Shown: piece by piece, positions 55,393 to 63,895 of the stretch
Layout of the letters: each line of letters begins with the position of its first letter
Numbering within the stretch: position 1 is the stretch's first letter
Assembly: GCA_026416715.1 (NCBI GenBank)
Contig: JAOAEQ010000014.1
Location: forward strand, 1-64,000
Source: a bacterium
GTDB taxonomy: Bacteria; UBP4; UBA4092; JAOAEQ01
Direction of reading: 5' to 3'
Length of the DNA: 64,000 bases
The notes under the pieces: model-generated
What the model was told of the DNA's origin: nothing
Databases searched by the model: none
Seen by the model: the letters and a program-made list of their open reading frames with translations, nothing else
Program-made: the position numbers and the translations under genes

Positions 55393-56310
55393 ATGGAAAA
55401 CATCTATGATGTAATTATCGTCGGTGGTGGTCCTGCCGGATTAACCGCTGGACTCTATGCATCTCGGTCGAAATTAAAAACTTTACTCCTAGAGCGATTC
55501 CTCCCCGGCGGTCAAGCGGCATTAACTGATTTTATTGAAAATTATCCCGGATTCCCTGATGGGATTAATGGCGTCGAGTTGATGCAGAAAATGGAAGCAC
55601 AAGCGGTTCGGTTTGGCTTGCAAATTAATACTGATGAGGTAACGAAAGTAGGGTTGGCTCCGGATAATCTTAAACTAGTATCAGCCAATGATACTGAGTA
55701 TCGCGCGAAATCCGTGATTATCGCTACCGGAGCCGAACCGAAAAAACTCGGAATTCCGGGAGAACTCGAATTCCGTGGAAAAGGGATTTCGTATTGTGCG
55801 ACTTGTGATGGTCCATTATTTAAAGGGAAAGATTTAGCGGTTATCGGCGGGGGTGATTCCGCAGTTGAAGAAGGTATCTATCTAACTCGATTTGCTAAAT
55901 CGGTTACGCTGATTCATCGGCGAGACCAGCTTCGAGCAACGAAAATTATTCAGGAACGAGCGTTTGCGACACCGAATTTGCGGTTTATCTGGAATTCAGT
56001 TCCGGTAGAATTCATCGGAACAACTGCGGTTGAAGGAGTTAAAATTAAAAATGTTAAATCAAACGAAGTTTCTATAATTCCGGTATCCGGGGTATTCATC
56101 TATATTGGGTTAGTTCCCCGCAGTGAAATGGTAAAAGACTTGGTTGCGTTAGATGAATCGGGAAGTATTATCACCGATACGACCATGGCAACTTCGGTTC
56201 CAGGAATTTTTGCGGCTGGTGATGTGCGTAAAACTATCCTTCGTCAAGTAGCGGTTGCTGTCGGGGATGGAGCGACTGCTGCTTATTCCGCAGAAAAATA
56301 TATTCAATAA
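55393..56310 (+). CDS. trxB: Thioredoxin reductase
   Basis: TrxB reduces thioredoxin with NADPH. The 305-residue protein has the FAD motif VIIVGGGPAGLTAGLYASRS, the redox pair C135-x2-C138 in ISYCATCDG, the NADPH motif VIGGGDSAVEEG, and FAAGDVRKTILRQV with the C-terminal FAD contact. Length is normal. A thioredoxin gene is not adjacent. The downstream GT-C gene starts about 50 bases after its stop, possibly in the same transcript. Confidence 0.96.
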   Translation: MENIYDVIIVGGGPAGLTAGLYASRSKLKTLLLERFLPGGQAALTDFIENYPGFPDGINGVELMQKMEAQAVRFGLQINTDEVTKVGLAPDNLKLVSANDTEYRAKSVIIATGAEPKKLGIPGELEFRGKGISYCATCDGPLFKGKDLAVIGGGDSAVEEGIYLTRFAKSVTLIHRRDQLRATKIIQERAFATPNLRFIWNSVPVEFIGTTAVEGVKIKNVKSNEVSIIPVSGVFIYIGLVPRSEMVKDLVALDESGSIITDTTMATSVPGIFAAGDVRKTILRQVAVAVGDGATAAYSAEKYIQ

Positions 56311-56321
56311 AAGCAATTCCG

Positions 56322-56339
56322 AAATCCGAATATCGAACC
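56322..56339 (+). repeat. Dispersed AAATnCGAATATCG motif, copy 3
   Basis: AAATCCGAATATCGAACC begins 11 bases after the trxB stop codon. Similar to the copies at 7737 and 30334. Confidence 0.35.
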
Positions 56340-56362
56340 AAAATTGATGTATTTTGTGAAGT

Positions 56363-57847
56363 ATGAGGTTAACTTCAAAAGTAGGTTTACGGAATCTTAT
56401 TATTATTCTCCTGCTTGGTGCTGGGCTCCGATTATATCATCTCGGGTATGAAGATTTATGGGTTGATGAAATTTATACAATTCAAACCGCATCGCTTCCG
56501 TGGTCTGCTAGTTCACTGTCAAACTTACATCCACGCGATTTTCTCCATTTCGTATTCGATTTCGTGATCATGCGTTTCTGGTTGAAACTTGGAACCGACC
56601 CAGGTACCGTTCGATTACTTTCCGCATTAGCGGGTATCGCCACGATCGGATTATTATTTGTTATCGGGAGAAAATTGTTTAACGACACCATTGGGCTACT
56701 CAGCGCTTTATTTCTCGCATTATCCTCATATCATATCTATTATTCACAGGAAGCTTGCGCTTATGCTCTGCAGGTTTTTCTTATTCTCGCAATGGTTTAT
56801 TACTTCATTCGTGGATTCGAAGAAAATAAAGTCTATCTATGGATTATATTTACTATCCTAACAGTTTTAGGAATTGCAGTTCGTGAGTTTACAATGTTAA
56901 CCTGGGTCGCACTAATGGGTTATGCTGGTATCTCAATTTTTTTTTGGCAGCGGAAACCGAACCGTATAGAGCTTTGGTTCGGTTCACAGCTATTGATTAT
57001 TCTTTTTTGCAGCTTCGGACTATGTCTCTTTCTGAATCAAGCGGGTGCAGTGTTTTATGGCGAATGGATATCAAAACCTACATTCGAAGATATTGGAGAA
57101 ACTTTTAACTACTTCAGTCTCGGCTGGCTGCAATGGGACATGCCAAATCTGGTGAGGAAAACCATTGTTCCAATATTCATTTTTCTATTCTTATATTCTC
57201 GATTCAACTTCAACAACTCTGAACCTAAAAAACTTCCTCTCGACCATAACCCTGGTTTAATGTTATGCTGGTACTTATTTATTATCCCACTTATCCTATT
57301 TTATCTGGTTTCTTTCAAAAAACCGATTTTTATACCGTATCGGTATGTAATCATTATTCTTCCTTTTTTCTATCTATTAATTGCATATAGCCTATCGAAA
57401 ATACCTAAAAAGTTTATTCGGTATTCGCTACTAGCTATTGTAGTTTTCGGAATGATATTTGGTACAATAGCTTATCATCAGGCAACGAAGAAAATCCCGT
57501 GGAGTAAAATCTCTGCCGAAATTGACCGGAACGCGCTCCCGACTGATATCGTCCTAATTTATGAAGAATATTGGAAACATGGGTTACTTTATTATCAGCG
57601 ATCGTCTATTCCAGTTTATCCGATTTATTTATGGAAAAATTTATCTGAACATTTCCAGGACTTAACAAAAGGGCATTCTCGCATCTGGTTGATTACAGTA
57701 GCATTCGGTGAGAAAGAAACGGTTGATGAAATCTATACCGAACTGAATACATTATACTCAAATCAACTACCGATACTATCTCTGCGAGTTAAACAGCCAG
57801 GCGGCGCTACCGTTAAACTAACGCAATTTTCAAATGATATTAAGTAG
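56363..57847 (+). CDS. GT-C-fold membrane glycosyltransferase (GT39/PMT-like)
   Basis: A 494-residue protein with about eleven membrane segments. The first extracytoplasmic loop has LYHLGYEDLWVDEIYT with the metal/lipid-linked sugar binding Asp-Glu typical of GT39-type enzymes, and YYSQEACAYAL also fits the class. Such enzymes transfer mannose or another sugar from a lipid carrier to protein or lipid on the outside. The acceptor is unknown. It is next to a divergent group of GT-C membrane genes. Confidence 0.85.
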   Translation: MRLTSKVGLRNLIIILLLGAGLRLYHLGYEDLWVDEIYTIQTASLPWSASSLSNLHPRDFLHFVFDFVIMRFWLKLGTDPGTVRLLSALAGIATIGLLFVIGRKLFNDTIGLLSALFLALSSYHIYYSQEACAYALQVFLILAMVYYFIRGFEENKVYLWIIFTILTVLGIAVREFTMLTWVALMGYAGISIFFWQRKPNRIELWFGSQLLIILFCSFGLCLFLNQAGAVFYGEWISKPTFEDIGETFNYFSLGWLQWDMPNLVRKTIVPIFIFLFLYSRFNFNNSEPKKLPLDHNPGLMLCWYLFIIPLILFYLVSFKKPIFIPYRYVIIILPFFYLLIAYSLSKIPKKFIRYSLLAIVVFGMIFGTIAYHQATKKIPWSKISAEIDRNALPTDIVLIYEEYWKHGLLYYQRSSIPVYPIYLWKNLSEHFQDLTKGHSRIWLITVAFGEKETVDEIYTELNTLYSNQLPILSLRVKQPGGATVKLTQFSNDIK

Positions 57848-57875
57848 TTTGCTGTTTGTTTGGGAAAGCTGGTTT

Positions 57876-57907
57876 AAACAAACTCCGAAGTTCGGATTTT
57901 GTTTTTT
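57876..57907 (+). terminator. Intrinsic terminator
   Basis: Arms AAACAAACTCCGAA (57876-57889)/TTCGGATTTTGTTT (57891-57904), one mismatch, then TTT. It ends the GT-C gene and resembles the terminator at 44111. Confidence 0.75.
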
Positions 57908-58019
57908 CCGCAATATCGCTGCTGTGATTACCTCTTGCTTAAGCGCGATGTAAACCGCTGTTTTTCATTCAAACATCGCCGTGCTGTCGTTATCTCTAAT
58001 GACTTCAAATCGTTCTGCT

Positions 58020-59441
58020 TCAGGTTTTCTGCACGCTAAACAACAAATAAAGTAATATGGCTACTTGGGGAACGATATGAATTAATATTCGGTCTAATGA
58101 GTGCGCAGGATGATACGTTACAAACGCAATACTGATAGTGTATATTCCGATAATCATTAACAGATATAACACCAGATATATCAACGTTGCGTTAATGTAG
58201 ATTTTTTTGATATCCTTTTGTGAAAAGCAATATACCATTAACAAAATGATAAACGCTACCCAAAAGATATTCCAATTCTTCCAATTAAGCATTTCCTGAC
58301 TTAATAACATAAGTAAAGTTGGTATTCGGGATAAACGAAGATATATTTCCGGATGTATTAGCCGATTCCACGTAATCAAATCATTCTGGATGTTGTGTTC
58401 TATCTTAAAGAGAAACCAAGGCAAATAGATAACAAGTGCAGGAACGAAATATGCCAAGAGAATTATTTTGATTCTACTTAGAAGATTACTTTCACCTATT
58501 CCCTTCTTTTTACCGCTAAGATAAACGCAAATAATACCAGTAATAAGAAATAGCGCTACTCCTTCATTTTTAGTCCACATCGCTAACCCGGCAAAAATCG
58601 CTGCATAAATCAACCATCCCATTTTTTCGGTTTGAAACCACCAATATACAAGAATAAAACTTGCAAAACCATAATATGCTAATGGTAAATCCGCTAAACC
58701 CAACGTACCGTGAATTACCATTTGGGGTATTGTAGCTAGAATAACCGTAAATAATAGTGGATAGTTCAAATTAAACTTTTCTTCTTTGCTAACAAAATAA
58801 TAGCAGAGAATTAATATTAAAAGATAATATAAAGGCGATAAAATTTTGACGAGCGATTCGTTCCATTCGTTTATCCATAATGCAAGCCAGGTTTCACTAA
58901 GTGGAATCAATAAGGGATAATCTGGATGCCCAAATTCTCGAGCAGTAAGCTGAAAATAAGATTTGGGAATAGTTTGTTCAGTATAAAATATCCTGCCTTT
59001 TAATCCCCAAATCGCCCAACTATCCCAATGGATAAACGGTGTAATAACCGTTTCACTAAAAACATAGATGATTTGAACAGCTAATAGGATAATGAGAATC
59101 CATGGAATCAAATTCTTTCTTTCGGTATGGAAAGCGCGAGGAATAAATTCTCGGATTTCAGAACTACATAGTTTATTATAGTTTCGATTCATTATCCCCA
59201 GGATAACGGCAAAAACGACTACCGAGATTGTTAACAGCGATAAATGCCAACGGCGAACGATTAACGTGAAGAGAAACATTATCCAACTAACCAATCCAAA
59301 CCCTAATCCAAATCCGAACCCGAATTTTAATAATTTTGGAATCGCAATGTTCGTTTTTCGTTCTAGTAACACCACTAATTGCCAGCCTAAAAATAATGGG
59401 AGTATTAAACTTATTGTCAACATTATTGCCGTGAAGATCAT
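58020..59441 (-). CDS. Multi-span membrane protein, GT-C glycosyltransferase-like
   Basis: A 473-residue protein with about twelve hydrophobic segments. HWDSWAIWGLKGRIFY and FGHPDYPLLIPLSE, with the early Asp pair in a first-loop-like position, resemble GT-C dolichyl-phosphate-sugar transferases. A glycine-phenylalanine run GFGFGLGFGL (about 41-50) is a helix-packing curiosity. It heads a two-gene set with the next exported-domain protein on the same strand and is convergent with the other GT-C gene. Its substrate is unknown. Confidence 0.7.
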   Translation of the reverse strand: MIFTAIMLTISLILPLFLGWQLVVLLERKTNIAIPKLLKFGFGFGLGFGLVSWIMFLFTLIVRRWHLSLLTISVVVFAVILGIMNRNYNKLCSSEIREFIPRAFHTERKNLIPWILIILLAVQIIYVFSETVITPFIHWDSWAIWGLKGRIFYTEQTIPKSYFQLTAREFGHPDYPLLIPLSETWLALWINEWNESLVKILSPLYYLLILILCYYFVSKEEKFNLNYPLLFTVILATIPQMVIHGTLGLADLPLAYYGFASFILVYWWFQTEKMGWLIYAAIFAGLAMWTKNEGVALFLITGIICVYLSGKKKGIGESNLLSRIKIILLAYFVPALVIYLPWFLFKIEHNIQNDLITWNRLIHPEIYLRLSRIPTLLMLLSQEMLNWKNWNIFWVAFIILLMVYCFSQKDIKKIYINATLIYLVLYLLMIIGIYTISIAFVTYHPAHSLDRILIHIVPQVAILLYLLFSVQKT

Positions 59442-59508
59442 TTTGGCTCACCATTTGACTATTCAACCGTAAACATTATCCCTGCTATTTTAGTGTGTTG
59501 CAGGCGTG

Positions 59509-60402
59509 TTATTCTTTATTAGGTATAAGAATAAAAGCATTCTTATTATAACTAGTTAATCTTGAATACCCAGTATAACCTTTAAAAACCTGATAACATA
59601 GGGTATATGGCTGCGGTTTCCCAAATCGAACTGCGACTTCTGCTGGGTTTCTGACCTTAGAATTTGCAAACATACGAATTTTTCCCTTGTTTGTGGTTAA
59701 TATATTGATTACAAAGGTATATTGAGTATTTGGTTTAACTTCAAGGTAGGGGTCTAAGACAAATGGGGTTCGAGGAGTACTTTGAGTATGTAAATTATTT
59801 TTAAGAATTGTTCGCAATAGGGTATCATTATGATAAATATCAAGCTTAATCCGGTCGTTATTCGTCCATGCATCATTGTCGATAAACAGGTTGATTTGCG
59901 ATACCGAGTTTGTTTTCGACCCGGAAATCCACGATTGCCTGATAGTCTCCTCGGCATAGACATAGATAACTCTATCCGGATTTTTTATCGAAAAGTCTAT
60001 CGGGTGAAACGCATATTCCCTTTTTGCAGCATTAGCACCCTCCGCGTGATAGACAATAAGATAATCCGGTTCTGGCGATAATTTCCTTGGATAAAGCAGA
60101 TAATAACCCAATCGTAATTGGTCTAGAGATCGATAGGTTTCCCAATTGATACTTTTATTCTCCGGAATAATCTGTTCACAAAATGCTACAAAATCCGGTA
60201 ACTCTGTCCCCAATACTTTTCTTGATTTATCGGAGGAAGTTAATCCGGCATACGCATGAATATGCGAAATATAGGATTGATACTGATGATGAAAACTGTG
60301 CAATAATCCTAGCAACCACGTGATGACCAAAATCCAACATAACTCTCTTTTGATTGTAGGTATACTCTTGGTTATTACCGTCAATTTATTTGATATAAAC
60401 AT
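59509..60402 (-). CDS. Membrane-anchored protein with a large external domain, unknown
   Basis: A 297-residue protein. One hydrophobic segment (about 21-38) anchors the exterior domain, which contains LGTELPDFVAFCEQIIP, RLGYYLLYPRKLSPEPDYL and FIDNDAWTNNDRIKLDIYH. I cannot assign a domain. It precedes the GT-C-like gene on the same strand with 67 bases between, and such anchored proteins often accompany GT-C membrane enzymes, so a shared glycan step is plausible. Confidence 0.7.
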   Translation of the reverse strand: MFISNKLTVITKSIPTIKRELCWILVITWLLGLLHSFHHQYQSYISHIHAYAGLTSSDKSRKVLGTELPDFVAFCEQIIPENKSINWETYRSLDQLRLGYYLLYPRKLSPEPDYLIVYHAEGANAAKREYAFHPIDFSIKNPDRVIYVYAEETIRQSWISGSKTNSVSQINLFIDNDAWTNNDRIKLDIYHNDTLLRTILKNNLHTQSTPRTPFVLDPYLEVKPNTQYTFVINILTTNKGKIRMFANSKVRNPAEVAVRFGKPQPYTLCYQVFKGYTGYSRLTSYNKNAFILIPNKE

Positions 60403-60549
60403 TTTTTTGCATGGTTTTTTTGTACCATAATTAATTTCTATGAATAAATTATATGCTATTTAAAGGCGGTTATCAAATGATTACATTGATGGTGTATTTT
60501 TGGATTTGCATAGAAAAATTAGGTGAGAAGAAACGAAGACGAATACTGC

Positions 60550-61023
60550 TTAAAAGTATTTCATACTTTGTTTTTTGAACTCGCGCATGCTATAGAGAAG
60601 CTGATAGTCGGTTATTCCGGTTTGTTGCGATATCCGGCGGACAACCCGCTCGCAATCTTTTTTCGTTTGCCCATGAACCATGGTATAAAGGTTATATTGC
60701 CAGTGCGGGTAGGTTACTCGTTCATAGCAATGACTTACTTCCGGGAATGATGCCATTATTTTACCGACCTGATTGACACGGCTTTTCGGAACCTTCCAGA
60801 TAACCATCGCATTCGCTTTAAATCCGATTTTACGATGATATACTATCGCACCAAACCGGCGAATTATCCCTTGTTTCAACCAGGTTCTGATTTTATTAAT
60901 CACCCAACGCTCGCTCACTCCTAGCTGAACCGCAATATCCTGAAACGGCGTTAATGAATTCGGAATATCCTGCTGAAGGATAGCGATGAGTTTCTTTTCG
61001 ATAGAAGTAAATTTTTTCGGCAT
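60550..61023 (-). CDS. Siroheme decarboxylase-type protein (AhbA/AhbB family, Lrp/AsnC-like fold)
   Basis: A 157-residue protein with an N-terminal winged-helix part (LGVSERWVINKIRTWLKQG) and an AsnC-like domain with CYERVTYPHWQYNLYTMVHG, a characteristic block of siroheme decarboxylases and the NirDL proteins. The enzyme makes didecarboxysiroheme, a heme precursor in anaerobic pathways. I chose the ATG at 61023; the GTG at 61038 is an alternative. A hexaheme cytochrome gene lies next to it. AhbA, AhbB and NirD/L cannot be told apart, and no second subunit is here. Confidence 0.85.
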   Translation of the reverse strand: MPKKFTSIEKKLIAILQQDIPNSLTPFQDIAVQLGVSERWVINKIRTWLKQGIIRRFGAIVYHRKIGFKANAMVIWKVPKSRVNQVGKIMASFPEVSHCYERVTYPHWQYNLYTMVHGQTKKDCERVVRRISQQTGITDYQLLYSMREFKKQSMKYF

Positions 61024-61135
61024 AACAATTCTGGTCACATATAAGTTGTTCGGGGCTTTGGTTCTTCCGTTCTTTCCTTAGATTGCTTTCGATAATGCCG
61101 GTTATTTTATTCCACGGTATAGTTCGTCGACGAAG

Positions 61136-61166
61136 TCTGCTGCCCGCATCGCTTGCGGGAATCAGA
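61136..61166. repeat. Hairpin between the cytochrome and siroheme decarboxylase genes
   Basis: CCCGC/GCGGG with TCTG/CAGA outside. No T-run, so it may be a processing or pausing hairpin. Confidence 0.4.
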
Positions 61167-61208
61167 TTTATAGGATATCAGATAATTCGACCAATTCGAG
61201 TTTGCCTT

Positions 61209-61718
61209 TCAGCGACGCCGGTTTTTCTTATCCCATCCAGGATGACAATCAGAACATTTCGGTGTTTCTTTTCCTTTCTGATGGCAGGCGATACAACATT
61301 CCATATTCGGAATGTGTGTTCTAGGTATTTTTTTACTCTGACTAATGTTCGGATGACATTGCTCGCAGGAAAGCTGATATTTTTGCGTATGGGTTTTATG
61401 CGAAAAAACAACGTTACGGTATATCTGCGGGATAACCGGGTTAACCTGGGGTCTCAGATGGGTATGACAGAGTAAACATTTCTCTGACGGTTTGGCAGTA
61501 TTGATCGAATGACAATTCGCGCAAATCGCCATTGTCGGGCGACCAGCTTTCGCTTCGGTAAACGTTTCCGGATGGCAAAATTCACAGGGTAAACCGCGGT
61601 CTCGATGTAATTGATGATTAAACTTTATATCGTTTACTAACTCCTTACACCCGCTTGCAACCAACAGCCAGCATGGTATGAACAATACCCAATATACATA
61701 CCTATTCCTGTTTTTCAT
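61209..61718 (-). CDS. Hexaheme c-type cytochrome lipoprotein (cytochrome c3 family)
   Basis: A 169-residue lipoprotein with lipobox LVASGC (C24) and six CxxCH heme sites (at C45, C66, C81, C118, C142 and C155). Extra histidines (for example NHQLH, FSHKTH) can serve as distal ligands. It is exported and anchored, and should carry electrons in an anaerobic respiratory chain; the partner enzyme is not visible. The siroheme decarboxylase-type gene lies next in the same direction, which fits heme supply. Similar small multiheme proteins occur beside metal, nitrite or sulfur reductases. Confidence 0.93.
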   Translation of the reverse strand: MKNRNRYVYWVLFIPCWLLVASGCKELVNDIKFNHQLHRDRGLPCEFCHPETFTEAKAGRPTMAICANCHSINTAKPSEKCLLCHTHLRPQVNPVIPQIYRNVVFSHKTHTQKYQLSCEQCHPNISQSKKIPRTHIPNMECCIACHQKGKETPKCSDCHPGWDKKNRRR

Positions 61719-61765
61719 ACGGTAAGACCGGATACTCTGTTATTTTTCCGGACTGCGCTTTCTTT

Positions 61766-61808
61766 AGAGATAGATGAGAATTGAACAGTTCAATTCTCAT
61801 CCATCTCC
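61766..61808. repeat. Long intergenic hairpin, GGAG...CTCC family, copy 5
   Basis: Two 21-base arms (61766-61786, 61788-61808) with one base between them and two A/C positions; on the minus strand those become G/T pairs, giving a full stem. It begins with GGAGATGGATGAGAATTG on that strand. Confidence 0.8.
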
Positions 61809-61855
61809 GTTAATACCTCACCAACAATCAACTTACACCGACATGTCTTTTAGTA

Positions 61856-61948
61856 TTATTTTTTATGTCCGTGACCGGCAGGAGCGCGACGTTTTGAAGC
61901 GCGTTTACATTTCCAGCGGAGTTTCCGTCTTTTTTTTCCGCGATTCAT
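61856..61948 (-). CDS. Very small basic protein
   Basis: An ATG at 61948 opens a 30-codon frame ending with TAA at 61856: MNRGKKRRKLRWKCKRA, then SKRRAPAGHGHKK. It holds 14 Lys/Arg among 30 residues. GAGG lies about 12 bases before the start codon. Extremely basic small ORFs like this often encode ribosome-associated proteins of the bTHX or AURKAIP1/COX24 type, but I do not recognise this one with certainty. It lies between hairpin copy 5 and mlaF. It is too short to be called by default. Confidence 0.5.
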   Translation of the reverse strand: MNRGKKRRKLRWKCKRASKRRAPAGHGHKK

Positions 61949-62101
61949 ATACTTCAGTCCTCGGTTAACTGTCTGAAATCCTAAGAAAACAATTTTCTTT
62001 TTAGGATATACAATTTTAGACTAAGGACTGTTATTTTCCTCCTTCCTTTTTTAATCTTTTCTCACATCAAAATCCTCATAACTTAGAAGATAAAAAGTAT
62101 T

Positions 62102-62851
62102 TTATCCGTTTTCAGTAATCGGACCTATCGCTTCACCAAAAACAAATTGTTTAACGATGGGATCTTTCGGATTTTCAAATTCTTTAACTGGCCCAATCGC
62201 TATAATTTTCCCACGATATAGCATTGCGATTCTATCCGCAATCTTAAATGCGCTTTTCATATCATGCGTGACAACAACAGAAGTTACTTTCAATCGTTCG
62301 TTCAATTCGATAATTAAATCGTTAATCATATCCGCATGAATCGGGTCAAGTCCGGTAGTTGGTTCATCGTATAGGATGATTTTCGGGTCGCGAGCTAACG
62401 CGCGCGCGAGTCCGACTCGTTTTTTCATCCCGCCACTCAATTCGCTTGGCATCATGGTTTCAATTCCGGATAAATGAACAAGTGCTAATTTTTCTTTGAC
62501 AATCTGGCTGATTTCCTCTTCTGATAAATTAGTATGCTCATAGAGCGCAAATCCAACATTTTCTTTAACATTGAGCGAATCGAATAATGCCGCGTATTGA
62601 AAGAGCATCCCAAATTTCGATCGCACCCGATTTAATTCCGTTGTTGACATATTGGTTATATTTTCATTTTCAATCAGCACTTCACCGGAATCAGGTTTCA
62701 TTAATCCAATCATATGCTTCAAGAGAACACTTTTCCCTTCACCGCTGCCGCCAATAATTACCATGGTTTCTTGCGGCGCAATTTCCAAATCTATCCCGCG
62801 AAGCACCTCTTTATTCCCTAACCGTTTATAGACATTTTTTAGTTTAATCAT
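62102..62851 (-). CDS. mlaF: ABC transporter ATP-binding protein, MlaF type
   Basis: The ATPase of a Mla-type phospholipid transporter. The 249-residue protein has Walker A GGSGEGKSVLLKHMIGL, signature LSGGMKKRVGLARALA and Walker B ILYDEPTTGLDP. KHMIGLMKPDSGEVLIE and FGMLFQYAALFDSLNV are typical of the MlaF subfamily. It follows mlaE by 38 bases in an operon. No mlaD follows within the 380 bases before the next gene. It works on the cytoplasmic face to move lipids between the inner and outer membranes. Confidence 0.93.
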   Translation of the reverse strand: MIKLKNVYKRLGNKEVLRGIDLEIAPQETMVIIGGSGEGKSVLLKHMIGLMKPDSGEVLIENENITNMSTTELNRVRSKFGMLFQYAALFDSLNVKENVGFALYEHTNLSEEEISQIVKEKLALVHLSGIETMMPSELSGGMKKRVGLARALARDPKIILYDEPTTGLDPIHADMINDLIIELNERLKVTSVVVTHDMKSAFKIADRIAMLYRGKIIAIGPVKEFENPKDPIVKQFVFGEAIGPITENG

Positions 62852-62889
62852 GTTAGTGTGGAATCACGCTTCCTATCATCTATGCAACC

Positions 62890-63687
62890 TTATTTCCACA
62901 GCGCTAAAATCCAAGTGGTTAAAAAATAATCGGATATTATGATTAAAATAATCGAACTAACTACGGCATTGCGGGTCGCCCGACCAACGCCTTCTGCACC
63001 GCCGCTCGTTTTGAATCCTTGATAACATCCGATAATCGCCACAATCCCAGCAAAAACCACGGTTTTAATCAACCCACTATATACATCGCGAAGCACTAGA
63101 AAATCCCGCGTGTTATTCAGATATAATTGCGGTGATATCCCGAGATTCGTTACCCCGACTAATAATCCGCCAAGAATTCCGATACTTAACGCTAAGATAG
63201 TTAATAATGGGACAGCAGCGATTGCGGCAACAAATCGTGGCACGACGAGATATTGCACTGGATCAGTGGCTAAGGTTTCAAGCGCATCAATCTGTTCGGT
63301 AACTTTCATCGTTCCTATTTCAGCGGCAATTGAAGCGCCAACCCGAGCAGCTATCGAAAAAGCAGTGAAGACTGGCGCGATTTCGCGCGCTAACGCTATT
63401 GCCGCAATTCCTCCAGCATATAGGGTCGCACCAAATTTAGCTAATTGATACCCGGTTTGAAGCACCATTATCATCCCGATAAATACTGCGGTTAATAATA
63501 CTATCGGTATAGATTCATACCCGATATAAAGCATCTGCCGAATAATATTATTCCATCGAAGTCGCGATTTATATATCCAAGAGATGGTCGAAAAAAATAA
63601 GAGCATCATCTCGCCAATTTGGCGAATCATTTTCATTTGTTTCTGACCGAGCGCTGATAGATATGAAAAAAGTTTTATGTTATTCAT
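62890..63687 (-). CDS. mlaE: ABC transporter permease, MlaE type
   Basis: The membrane subunit of a Mla-type lipid transporter. The 265-residue protein has an amphipathic start and about five membrane segments, with FSIAARVGASIAAEIGTMKVTEQIDALETLATDP and LVVPRFVAAIAAVPLLT, the MlaE signature. It partners with the following mlaF gene. The upstream gene is cut by the window edge. It probably supports outer-membrane lipid asymmetry and fits the Gram-negative envelope inferred. Confidence 0.93.
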   Translation of the reverse strand: MNNIKLFSYLSALGQKQMKMIRQIGEMMLLFFSTISWIYKSRLRWNNIIRQMLYIGYESIPIVLLTAVFIGMIMVLQTGYQLAKFGATLYAGGIAAIALAREIAPVFTAFSIAARVGASIAAEIGTMKVTEQIDALETLATDPVQYLVVPRFVAAIAAVPLLTILALSIGILGGLLVGVTNLGISPQLYLNNTRDFLVLRDVYSGLIKTVVFAGIVAIIGCYQGFKTSGGAEGVGRATRNAVVSSIILIIISDYFLTTWILALWK

Positions 63688-63695
63688 CCTGAAAA

Positions 63696-63823
63696 GTTAT
63701 GGTTAGGGTTACGGCTTAAAAGTATCGATGTATCAGGTTATGGTCGTTATGGTCACGGATTAAAATCCAAACCTAAACTTTTCTAAACGATACTATCACC
63801 TTAATCCTAACTCTAACTCTAAC
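63696..63823. repeat. Imperfect inverted repeat with GGTTAG-like hexamers
   Basis: A left arm (63696-63727) and a right arm (63788-63823) pair over about 25 positions with mismatches. The right arm repeats CTAACT, and the left arm GGTTAGGGTT. AGTATCG/CGATACT close the inner part. It resembles a telomere-like sequence but is too short for that. It may be a recombination scar or a structured leader. Confidence 0.35.
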
Positions 63824-63895
63824 ATTCAGTTACTTAGTTATTCCGTTTTGGGTGGGTTTGTATGGAATTGTTTATACGTTATGCATGGAACTGCC

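Noticed and set aside
59290-59330. Telomere-like AACCC repeats
   Set aside because: They encode the glycine-phenylalanine run of the membrane protein and are explained by coding.
61123-61134. Perfect palindrome TTCGTCGACGAA
   Set aside because: It is a single 12-bp site without recurrence; too short to call an operator.
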